NCBI GenBank assembly: GCA_002733205.1
Contig: NVUW01000001.1
Location: 434,001 to 498,000, forward strand
Length of the DNA stretch: 64,000 bases
DNA from: Thalassobium sp.
GTDB taxonomy: Bacteria > Pseudomonadota > Gammaproteobacteria > Pseudomonadales > Oceanobacteraceae
Direction: 5' to 3'
The notes under the pieces were generated by a model. That model was given only the letters and a program-made list of their open reading frames with translations, made no database searches and was not told where the DNA came from. A program made the translations under genes and the position numbers. Numbering within the stretch: the first letter of the stretch is position 1; each line of letters begins with the position of its first letter. Below, piece by piece: positions 17,894 to 25,338 of this stretch.

Positions 17894-19993
17894 ATGTCGA
17901 CAAGTCGGGACACATTGCATCTGTTGTTGCTCACAGAAACCCAGAATGATGCCGAAAGTCTGGTGAGCCTGATGCGTAATTCCGGCAGCGCCACCCGTGC
18001 GCACCAGATTACCTCGCTGGCAGACCTGAACGAACAACTGCAGGAAAAATCCTGGGATCTTCTCGTCGCCCAACCAGACGTCAATGGCATCGGTTATGAC
18101 GATCTGCTGAAACAGATCAAACGCCTGAACAAAGACCTGCCCGTCATTCTGATCGCCGAAGAAGTCGATGCCATGATCATGGAAGCGGCCATCAAGCGCG
18201 GCGCCTGCACCGTTGTTCCTATTGATGAAAGCAATCTGTTGTTGATGGTGATCCAGCGCGAACTGCGCCATCTGCGCTCCCGCCGTGAGCTGCGCACGCT
18301 TGAAGTGCGCATCCGTGACGCCGAGAAACGCTGCCAGAATCTGCTCGAAAGCTCAAAAGATGCGGTGGCTTATATTCACGATGGCATGCACGTATATGCC
18401 AACCAGGCCTATCTTGAACTCTTTGGCTACGCCTCGGTTGAAGAGCTGGAAGGCATGCCGATTATGGATATGGTCGACAGCTCAGGCCAGGCCAACTTTA
18501 AAAGCTTTCTGAAAACCTATCATGCTGAACAAAACAGCAGTCAGGAGCTTAAGACCACAGGCATCAGCGACAAAGGCAACACCTTCCCGATGCTGATGAC
18601 CTTTTCTGCCGCAACGTACGCTGATGAGCGCTGCACCCAGGTGGTTATCCGCACCAATGCCGATAACAGCGAACTGGAAGCCAAGCTGAAAGAAATCAGC
18701 AGCCGCGATCTGATGACAGGCCTGTACAACAAACCTTACTTCAACGCCCGACTGGAAGAAGCCGTCGACCGTGCCGTACTGAAAGGCGCCAAAGGCGCGG
18801 TGTTGTATATCAATATCGATCACTTCGGCAAAATCAAAAGTGAAATCGGCATCAGTAATGCCGACACCGTCATCAGCGAAATCGGTAATTGCCTCAAAGG
18901 GCAGATCAACGACAAAGATATTCTGGCGCGTATTGGTGAGGATATTTTCACCTGTATGCGCATGGGCGCAGATGCGGAATCGGCACTGCAGTTTGGTGAA
19001 CGCCTGCGCGATAAAATCGAGCATCTGCTGATTGATATTGGCAACCGCACGGTGACCGTAACCGCCAGTATTGGCCTGTCGCTGATCACCGAAAACAGCT
19101 CCCGGCCGGAAGATATTCTGCAGCAATCTCATCACGCCTCTGATGATGTACGCAAACAAGCCGGCCATGAGCGCGGCAACGGTGTTCATCTCTATCTGCC
19201 AAAAGAAGTAGATGAGCCACAGCAGGCGAGCAATCTGCAGCAAACTCTGACCGATGCAATCCGTAACAACAGCTTCCGCCTGTTATTCCAGCCAATGATC
19301 AGCCTGCGTGGTGAAGAAACCGAACACTACGAGACGCTGTTGCGTCTGCATCAGCCCAATGGTGATGAACTGTCTGGCGGTGATTTCCTGAACAGCGCTG
19401 AAATCAGCGATGACCTGAAACGCAAAATCGATCGCTGGGTTATTCTGCATACCACGAAATTACTCGGCGAACACCGGGCGAAGGGTCATAACACCCGCAT
19501 GTTCATTAACTTATCGGCCGCTTCCTTAACCGACGATACTCTGCCCGGCTGGATTGGCGTCGCCATTAATGCTGCCAAACTCCCTAAAGGCTCGGTTATT
19601 TTCCAGTTCAATGAAGAAGATGCCAGCCGCTTGCTGAAACAAACGCAGCAGTTCAGCCACTCGCTGATGGAAAAAGGCATTCCGGCCGCGCTCAGCCGCT
19701 TCGGCTGTGCACTGAATCCGATGCAGACCTTAAAACACCTGGCGGTTGATTACGTCAAAGTGGATGGTTCCTTCACTCAGGAACTGGGGCAGAATCCGGA
19801 AGCGCAAAAACACCTGAAAGCTCTGCTTGAAGGTCTGCATGAAGAAGAAAAACGCACCATTGTGCCATTGGTTGAAAGCGCGAACTCTGTTGCTTCACTC
19901 TGGCAGCTGGGGGTTCACTTTATTCAGGGCTACTATGTGCAGCCTCCACAGACCGCGATGAGCTACAACTTCAATGACGAAAATGATGAATAG
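17894..19993 (+). CDS. fimX: FimX-type REC-PAS-GGDEF-EAL c-di-GMP effector
   Basis: FimX is a degenerate c-di-GMP-binding protein that controls type IV pilus assembly and twitching. The 699-residue product begins at the ATG at 17894 with AGAGG upstream. Domains in order: receiver-like (about 8-130), PAS (about 150-265), GGDEF-like (about 275-440) and EAL-like (about 455-695). The GGDEF loop is degenerate (GEDIF near 348), so no cyclase activity is expected. The EAL motif reads ETL, so phosphodiesterase activity is doubtful while c-di-GMP binding is likely, as known for Pseudomonas FimX. Gene position between psd and serB supports orthology. A bidirectional terminator follows. Confidence 0.88.
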   Translation: MSTSRDTLHLLLLTETQNDAESLVSLMRNSGSATRAHQITSLADLNEQLQEKSWDLLVAQPDVNGIGYDDLLKQIKRLNKDLPVILIAEEVDAMIMEAAIKRGACTVVPIDESNLLLMVIQRELRHLRSRRELRTLEVRIRDAEKRCQNLLESSKDAVAYIHDGMHVYANQAYLELFGYASVEELEGMPIMDMVDSSGQANFKSFLKTYHAEQNSSQELKTTGISDKGNTFPMLMTFSAATYADERCTQVVIRTNADNSELEAKLKEISSRDLMTGLYNKPYFNARLEEAVDRAVLKGAKGAVLYINIDHFGKIKSEIGISNADTVISEIGNCLKGQINDKDILARIGEDIFTCMRMGADAESALQFGERLRDKIEHLLIDIGNRTVTVTASIGLSLITENSSRPEDILQQSHHASDDVRKQAGHERGNGVHLYLPKEVDEPQQASNLQQTLTDAIRNNSFRLLFQPMISLRGEETEHYETLLRLHQPNGDELSGGDFLNSAEISDDLKRKIDRWVILHTTKLLGEHRAKGHNTRMFINLSAASLTDDTLPGWIGVAINAAKLPKGSVIFQFNEEDASRLLKQTQQFSHSLMEKGIPAALSRFGCALNPMQTLKHLAVDYVKVDGSFTQELGQNPEAQKHLKALLEGLHEEEKRTIVPLVESANSVASLWQLGVHFIQGYYVQPPQTAMSYNFNDENDE

Positions 19994-20008
19994 CCCTCTC
20001 TGACAGAC

Positions 20009-20053
20009 ACAAAAAAGCCCGGCAGTACCACAATACTGAACCGGGCTTTTTTG
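20009..20053. terminator. Bidirectional terminator, fimX/serB
   Basis: The inverted repeat ACAAAAAAGCCCGG / CCGGGCTTTTTTGT with an 18-base interior stands between the convergent fimX and serB. A and T tracts on either side make it work in both directions. Confidence 0.85.
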
Positions 20054-20071
20054 TGAGTACAGTCTGCAGAC

Positions 20072-21283
20072 TTATTCGAGAATATCGCGATCGCGGTACC
20101 CCAGAAGATACAGAATGCCATCCAGTCCCAGGGTAGAAATGGCATTTTTAGCATTTTCACGCACCAAAGGTTTGGCGCGGAAGGCAATGCCCAGACCGGC
20201 AATACTCAGCATCGGCAAATCATTCGCGCCATCACCAACCGCGATGGTTTGCTCCAGACGAATGCCTTCTTTTTCTGCCAGTTCACGCAGTAGCTCAGCC
20301 TTACGCTGACCATCAACAACACGCCCGGTGACACGCCCGGTAACGATGCCATCTTCCATTTCCAGTTCATTGGCATACACATAATCGATGCCCAGTTTTT
20401 CCTGCAAATAGCGGCCAAAGTAATTAAAACCACCCGACAGAATGGCAGTTTTATAACCCAGTGCTTTCAGGTTACGGATCAGACGCTCAGCCCCTTCAGT
20501 TACCGGCAGTTGCTCCGCAATGCCTTGCAGCACATCACCGCTCAGTCCTTTAAGCAATGCGACGCGCTGTTCAAAGCTCTGGATAAAGTCCAGCTCGCCC
20601 TGCATGGCGCGTTCAGTGATTTCCGCCACTTGCTCACCAACACCGGCGGCACGGGCCAGCTCGTCAATCACTTCGGCTTCAATCAGGGTTGAATCCATAT
20701 CGAAGCAGACTAAGCGACGGGTACGGCGATAAACATCGTCTTCCTGAAACGCAATATCCACACCCAGCTCGTTAGCCACCTGCAGGAATTGCGCGCGCAT
20801 AACGCTTTGCTCAGCCTCGCCACGGACGGAGAACTCGACGCAGGCACGGGTATTCTGCTCGGTCTGAACCAGAGGCACACGTCCGGACAGACGGTTGATC
20901 TGGTCAATATTCAGACCATGCTCGGCGACAATCGCGGTGATGCGTGAAATGGCATCAGCCTCAATCGCCCGGGCGAGCAAGGTAATAATGTGCCGGGGTT
21001 TGCCCTGCCCATGCACCCAATGCTCATAACTTTCAGGAGTTACCGGGGTAAAACGCACAGACAAACCCAGCTCGTGAGCTTTGAACAGTACGTCTTTCAA
21101 TACCGGTCCCGATTCGGCACGGGAAGGAATGGCGGCCAAAATACCCAGCGACAAGGTATCGTGGATTTCGGCCTGGCCAATATCAAGAATGGTGACATCA
21201 TATTGCGCCAGAATGGCGCTGATGCTTGAGGTTAACCCGGGCTTATCGGCCCCAGTCACGCGGATTAGAACCAATTCAGTCAC
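20072..21283 (-). CDS. serB: Phosphoserine phosphatase SerB with ACT domains
   Basis: SerB dephosphorylates L-phosphoserine, the last step of serine synthesis. The N-terminal 160 residues form two ACT-like regulatory domains (ELVLIRVTGADKPGLTSS; GKPRHIITLLARAI). The HAD phosphatase domain follows, with motif I FDMDSTLIEAEVIDELA, motif II AILSGGFNYF and motif III VGDGANDLPML. I prefer the GTG at 21283 (403 residues, aligning with the start of the Pseudomonas enzyme, AGGTG upstream). A TTG at 21319 would add 12 residues and abut the stop of the small upstream gene. It is probably co-transcribed with that gene. Confidence 0.93.
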   Translation of the reverse strand: MTELVLIRVTGADKPGLTSSISAILAQYDVTILDIGQAEIHDTLSLGILAAIPSRAESGPVLKDVLFKAHELGLSVRFTPVTPESYEHWVHGQGKPRHIITLLARAIEADAISRITAIVAEHGLNIDQINRLSGRVPLVQTEQNTRACVEFSVRGEAEQSVMRAQFLQVANELGVDIAFQEDDVYRRTRRLVCFDMDSTLIEAEVIDELARAAGVGEQVAEITERAMQGELDFIQSFEQRVALLKGLSGDVLQGIAEQLPVTEGAERLIRNLKALGYKTAILSGGFNYFGRYLQEKLGIDYVYANELEMEDGIVTGRVTGRVVDGQRKAELLRELAEKEGIRLEQTIAVGDGANDLPMLSIAGLGIAFRAKPLVRENAKNAISTLGLDGILYLLGYRDRDILE

Positions 21284-21319
21284 GGATGCTACACCTGCAG
21301 GCAGATCGGTTTGATGCAA

Positions 21320-21490
21320 TTACAGTTTGCCGGCGTCAGCTTTGGCAGCCGCCACAACCGCGCGCAACTCTTCGATCAGGTCAACGGTTTCATGCACAGA
21401 CAGTGCGCGTATGCGGTCAACGCTCATCAGGTACAGACCTTTTTCCAGTTGTTGCAGCTTATCTTGCAGAGACTGTTTCACGTCGCTCAT
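21320..21490 (-). CDS. Small conserved protein upstream of serB
   Basis: A 56-residue acidic/basic helical protein (begins MSDVKQSLQDKLQQLEKG) starting at the ATG at 21490. The pattern, a short helix pair ending ELRAVVAAAKADAGKL, looks like a coiled coil of unknown function. A longer frame to 21625 adds a segment with no support. It lies immediately before serB on the same strand, and 170 bases from the divergent cyclase-like gene. I do not recognise a family; gene position and clean SD/ATG context are the evidence for it being real. Confidence 0.65.
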   Translation of the reverse strand: MSDVKQSLQDKLQQLEKGLYLMSVDRIRALSVHETVDLIEELRAVVAAAKADAGKL

Positions 21491-21611
21491 GGTGAATCCC
21501 CATTCATCAAAATTATAAATTCGGTTTACAGCAAATCCGGATTGTTCATCCACAGCCTCATAAGAGTGCCAAGTATTGCCGTTTCGCCCTAGCGTTACCG
21601 CAGGCGGCGCA

Positions 21612-21617
21612 TATAAT
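21612..21617 (+). promoter_or_regulatory. Candidate -10 element for the cyclase-like gene
   Basis: A perfect TATAAT lies 42 bases before the chosen ATG at 21660, in the divergent region shared with the 56-residue gene. No convincing -35 hexamer is seen. Confidence 0.35.
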
Positions 21618-21659
21618 ACCACCAATGTTGAGGAAATCTTCGTTTGTTTGAGTAATGTG

Positions 21660-23012
21660 ATGCGGATCGCCAGCCTGATTGGGCAAAAGTTGAATACAAG
21701 TCAAATTTGCGGCCTGCTCGCAGCCTTTCTGATTTTACTGACAGGCCTGCTGATCAGCAGTCTGACTTACACCCACCTTGAAACTCAGCTGTCCGCCAAG
21801 TTACGCCAGGATGCCCAGCGCCAACTGCAGCGCCTGACCGTTGCTCTGGCCCCCAGCCTGCTGCGTCAGGATCGCATCAGCATCAGCCTGACGCTCAGTG
21901 ACTGGAGTAAAGGACCGGAAATCGACGCCATTCGGGTGCTCAATGCCAATCAGCAGGTCATTGCCGAAAGCGGCCGACCGGCACCTGACAGCATTGAGCT
22001 GAGCCAACCGGTCACTCAGGATAACTTATCCATCGGCTTACTGCGTGCCGATATCAATCTCAGCAGCGCCGGTCAAACCGCACGCCGTTATCTGGCACTG
22101 GGCCTGATTGCCAGCGCGCTGGCGGCATTGCTTGCGGCACTGGTGGTTTACCAACTGAGTGAGCGCTACCTGAATTACCTGCGCCAACTGCAACTGCGTC
22201 TGCACAACTGGCAGGAAGGCAAAGACCTGTTACATCTGCCACCGCCACCTTACTTGTCCGATTTACAGCAACTGCACAGCACGCTGAATAAAATAGCGTT
22301 GCGAGAACAACAACAGCGCGCCATGCAGGATGCGCTCGGCCGCTTTATTTCTGCGTCGCCAGCCACGGGGGAGTTGCTGCGCTACCATGACTGCGCCTTG
22401 CTCTTTATTGAGATTCAGGATCTGGAAGTACTGCAAAGTCGCCTCAGTGCCGAACAACTGAGCCAAACACTGAACCAGTATCACCGTCTTCTGTCGCATG
22501 CCGCCAAACTCTACAACGGCAAACTGGATCGCTACCTGGGCGATGGCGTTGTGATGCTGTTCGGTATGTCACGCGATCCGCAATCCGGCCACGAACACGA
22601 AGCCTTACACTGTCTTTATGCGGCCCAATTATTCCTCGGCCTGATCGATCACCTGCGTGATCACGACCGTAAAACACTGCCGATCGAATTCCGCGTCGCC
22701 GCTCACTGGGGCCCGGTTTTGATGGCGCCATTGAGCGATGACGAACAAGTGCAGTGCAGCCTGATCGGCGATACCGTGCACTGGGCTTCGCATCTGGCGA
22801 CCAATGGTGAAGAACGACGCCTGCTGGTCAGCCATGCCCTGCTCAACCACATTCCTCAGGATGCCGGTATTGCCTGGGAAGAAGGGCCACTGGTGTCTGA
22901 TTTACACGGGCGCGAGCAAGCCAGCTACTGGCTGAACAGCCTGGCTGAAAAAAATCAGCTGTTAATTAAACGCCAGATAAAACACATCACGGCCATGACA
23001 GAAAGTGCCTGA
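21660..23012 (+). CDS. Membrane protein with degenerate class III nucleotide cyclase domain
   Basis: The 450-residue protein has two transmembrane helices (about residues 17-38 and 143-166) enclosing a short periplasmic loop, a HAMP-like linker, and a class III adenylate/guanylate cyclase fold (about 235-430). Catalytic residues look damaged. The first metal site reads FIEI where cyclases have F-A-D-I. The normal Asn and Arg of the VNxAxR motif are both replaced by His (GDTVHWASHL near 369). The second metal aspartate (YLGDGVVMLFG) is kept. It may therefore be a non-catalytic sensor or nucleotide binder. ATG 21660 is chosen; a GTG at 21657 is equally possible. Pseudomonas has a comparable gene beside serB (from memory). 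Confidence 0.8.
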   Translation: MRIASLIGQKLNTSQICGLLAAFLILLTGLLISSLTYTHLETQLSAKLRQDAQRQLQRLTVALAPSLLRQDRISISLTLSDWSKGPEIDAIRVLNANQQVIAESGRPAPDSIELSQPVTQDNLSIGLLRADINLSSAGQTARRYLALGLIASALAALLAALVVYQLSERYLNYLRQLQLRLHNWQEGKDLLHLPPPPYLSDLQQLHSTLNKIALREQQQRAMQDALGRFISASPATGELLRYHDCALLFIEIQDLEVLQSRLSAEQLSQTLNQYHRLLSHAAKLYNGKLDRYLGDGVVMLFGMSRDPQSGHEHEALHCLYAAQLFLGLIDHLRDHDRKTLPIEFRVAAHWGPVLMAPLSDDEQVQCSLIGDTVHWASHLATNGEERRLLVSHALLNHIPQDAGIAWEEGPLVSDLHGREQASYWLNSLAEKNQLLIKRQIKHITAMTESA

Positions 23013-23072
23013 TAATAAATACACGTCCAAAAGCATAAAAATAAAAACTCTGCCAATTTGAACTATTCAATA

Positions 23073-23110
23073 CCTCTACTAAGGTTATTTGTGATAACCA
23101 ACTGTAGAGG
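23073..23110 (+). promoter_or_regulatory. 5'-leader hairpin covering the porin ribosome binding site
   Basis: Two stacked stems can form: CCTCTAC (23073-23079) with GTAGAGG (23104-23110), and GGTTAT (23083-23088) with ATAACC (23094-23099) around the loop TTGTG. The right arm of the outer stem is the only purine-rich ribosome binding site for the ATG at 23119, so folding would hide it. This is a structural prediction from complementarity only. Confidence 0.55.
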
Positions 23111-23118
23111 ATACATCC

Positions 23119-24231
23119 ATGGTTCTTCGTAAATCCGGTCTGGCAGCTGCTGTGCTGCTGGCCTGCAGCCCCGCTGCTTTTTCTGACGATTTAAATATCA
23201 ATGGCTTTGTCAGCGTCGGAGCCAGTGTTTTATCAAATACCGATGTACATATTGGTGATTACGACGATAACGCGTCGTTCAGCAACGACACCATCGTCGG
23301 TCTGCAGATCAGTAAGCAGGTAAACGACACAACGTCTGCCACGGCGCAGCTGGTTTCACGCGGAACTGAAGATTACAACACCGAAGCTGCATGGGCTTAC
23401 ATTACCTACGCCGCCACCGAAGACTTAGATGTTCGCTTTGGTCGTCTGCGTACGCCATTCTTCTATTATTCCGACTTCCTGGAAGTCGGTTATGCCTATA
23501 ACTGGATTCGGCCATCCGGTGAGGTGTACCGCCTGGATACATTCTCATCCATCAATGGTGTCGACTTTACCCAACGCTTCAGCACCGGGTCTGTTGATGG
23601 TTCGGTGCAGTTCTATTACGGTCGTTTCAGTGATGACTTCACCCCCGTCGACGAAACATACAACATTGAGCTGCGCAACTTTACCGGTGTGGTTCTGAAC
23701 CTGACACAAGGCGATTTTGGTGCCCGCCTGAGCTATCACCAGGCAGATATGTATATGCCTGAGCTGGGAACCAAAACGGGAGCGCTTGATGGCCTTATCA
23801 CTGCGGCAACCGGAGCAGGCGTCGGCGATAAATTCGTTCCGGACGGTGAAACCACCAGCTTCTATGAAGCAGCGGTCACTTACGATAACGGCGATATGTT
23901 TTTTATTGCCGAATGGACCGCACTGAATCATGAAACAGCCATTTTTAATGATGACACCGGTTATATGGTGAGTGCAGCCAAGCGTTTTGATGATACGACC
24001 ATCCACCTGACCTACTCCAATCAAAGCGATGAATTGGAATCCGGCACCGTTGGTCTGATTCAGAAAAATCTGGAAGGTAAAGAAAGCAGCATCACATTAG
24101 GTGCGCGTTTTGATTACGACACCAGTACCGCTTTTAAAGTTGAAGCTCAGTATCAGGACGAAGATACTTACCTGGGTGCTCCCGGCGAATCCGGCATGCT
24201 GTATTCTGTCGCTGTTGACCTGGTATTTTGA
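23119..24231 (+). CDS. Outer-membrane porin-like protein
   Basis: A 370-residue exported beta-barrel protein. The signal peptide covers about residues 1-22 (cleavage after AAFS or close by). The body alternates short polar and aromatic strands (VRFGRLRTPFFYYSDFLEVG, SVQFYYGRFSDDF) and ends with VAVDLVF, a terminal phenylalanine as the Bam recognition signal. Many aspartates give an acidic protein, as in marine bacteria. No transport specificity is visible. It is followed after 11 bases by a PstS-like periplasmic protein, and the two are clearly one operon ending at the 24695 terminator. A phosphate or other anion uptake role is suggested only by that partner. Confidence 0.82.
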   Translation: MVLRKSGLAAAVLLACSPAAFSDDLNINGFVSVGASVLSNTDVHIGDYDDNASFSNDTIVGLQISKQVNDTTSATAQLVSRGTEDYNTEAAWAYITYAATEDLDVRFGRLRTPFFYYSDFLEVGYAYNWIRPSGEVYRLDTFSSINGVDFTQRFSTGSVDGSVQFYYGRFSDDFTPVDETYNIELRNFTGVVLNLTQGDFGARLSYHQADMYMPELGTKTGALDGLITAATGAGVGDKFVPDGETTSFYEAAVTYDNGDMFFIAEWTALNHETAIFNDDTGYMVSAAKRFDDTTIHLTYSNQSDELESGTVGLIQKNLEGKESSITLGARFDYDTSTAFKVEAQYQDEDTYLGAPGESGMLYSVAVDLVF

Positions 24232-24242
24232 GGAGAGAGACC

Positions 24243-24671
24243 ATGAAATTATTTAAATCAATCTCCAAAATTGCGATTGGCCTGACTCTGCTGATTGGCT
24301 CTTTGGTTCACGCTGAAGTCGCCGTGATTGTCAGTGCATCCAATGCCAATGCGGCGTTGGATCAAGACACCATTTCACGGGTATTTCTGGGCAAGACATC
24401 AAACTTTCCCGATGGCAGTCAGGCAATCCCGGTCGATCAGACAGAAGGGTCTGCCTCACGTGAAGCCTTTAACGATAAAGTGCTGGGCAAAAGCTCCAGT
24501 CAGCTGAAAGCCTACTGGTCACGCCTGATTTTTACCGGTAAAGGTACGCCGCCAAAAGAATCTGGTTCGGATGCTGAAGTCAAAGACCTGGTCGCTAAAA
24601 ATCCTAACCTGATCGGTTATGTCGATGCCTCGGTGGTCGATGGTTCCGTTAAGGTTGTCTTTAAATTCTGA
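24243..24671 (+). CDS. Small PstS-like periplasmic substrate-binding protein
   Basis: A 142-residue exported protein with a signal peptide ending near VHAEV (about residue 20). The mature part (VAVIVSASNANAALDQDTISRVFLGKTSNFPDGSQAIPVDQ ... FNDKVLGKSSSQLKAYWSRLIFTG, in pieces) resembles a single lobe of the PstS/phosphate-binding family. It is much shorter than true PstS (about 300). It lacks a paired ABC permease or ATPase here. GAGGAGAG stands before the ATG at 24243, 11 bases after the porin stop. It may bind an anion for the porin or act as a periplasmic sensor; function is inferred. Confidence 0.8.
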   Translation: MKLFKSISKIAIGLTLLIGSLVHAEVAVIVSASNANAALDQDTISRVFLGKTSNFPDGSQAIPVDQTEGSASREAFNDKVLGKSSSQLKAYWSRLIFTGKGTPPKESGSDAEVKDLVAKNPNLIGYVDASVVDGSVKVVFKF

Positions 24672-24694
24672 TTTTGCTGAGAATTTAAGACACT

Positions 24695-24718
24695 AAAAAG
24701 GCGCTTCGGCGCCTTTTT
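24695..24718. terminator. Bidirectional terminator with TTCG tetraloop
   Basis: AAAAAGGCGC and GCGCCTTTTT pair perfectly over 10 bp around the stable TTCG loop. It separates the PstS-like gene from the convergent tapT and should end both transcripts. Confidence 0.9.
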
Positions 24719-24753
24719 ATTTTCCTGCGTTTTCATATCGTCTCAACATGCGG

Positions 24754-25338
24754 TCAACCCTTATGACCAAAGCCCTGTTGAATCTCGACCATTTTATTCA
24801 ACACCTGCAACATAGGTTCATAATCGTTGACAGGGTCCAGCCATTCCAATGCCGCAACGCCTGCTTCAATGGTAGATAAGCCACCCCGCTGCCGTGAAGA
24901 ACGGATGGCATAACGGCTGGGCTCGGCAGGATTCAGTGCGATATGTGGCAAGTCATTCAACCAGGGATTTATATGCAATAAACGCCGGACTTTACGCCAG
25001 GTTCCATCCAGTATCAGCAATTGTTTAATATCGCCACGTGCGGTATCGGTCAGCGGCGGTTTATGTGTAAAAGGATACAGCAACGCCGTTGTCGTCAGAT
25101 CATCTGACGGCAGAATATCCTGAGGCTGAAGCGTATCGGCAACGACCAGACGGCTGCCGGCAATACTTTTATGCAGTAATGGCGCTGTCGACAAAGGATG
25201 TCGTGCTTCCGTCGGGTCCTGCCAGATAATCAGCTGTAGCGGACTGTGCAGTTGTTTCAGGTATAGACACAAGCACACCGACAGCGGACGCTGGCACTGC
25301 TCACAGTGCCGGCGTTTTTGCAGATGCTCTTCATTCAT
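24754..25338 (-). CDS. tapT: DTW-domain tRNA aminocarboxypropyltransferase (TapT-like)
   Basis: DTW-domain enzymes transfer the 3-amino-3-carboxypropyl group from SAM to uridine in tRNA (acp3U at position 47 for E. coli TapT/YfiP). The 194-residue product has a zinc-ribbon-like N-terminus (CEQCQRPLSVCLC), the family motif as LLILDGTWRKVRRLL near 100, and the later RYAIRSSRQRGGLSTIEA segment. The symbol is by family; TuaA-type relatives exist. Its ATG overlaps the uvrA stop by one base (TAATG), so it is translated with uvrA. Confidence 0.85.
   Translation of the reverse strand: MNEEHLQKRRHCEQCQRPLSVCLCLYLKQLHSPLQLIIWQDPTEARHPLSTAPLLHKSIAGSRLVVADTLQPQDILPSDDLTTTALLYPFTHKPPLTDTARGDIKQLLILDGTWRKVRRLLHINPWLNDLPHIALNPAEPSRYAIRSSRQRGGLSTIEAGVAALEWLDPVNDYEPMLQVLNKMVEIQQGFGHKG

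Noticed and set aside
18482..19243. A 253-residue open frame on the minus strand inside fimX
   Set aside because: It is antisense to well-conserved PAS/GGDEF sequence, has no ribosome binding site or family motif, and follows from the codon pattern of the real gene.
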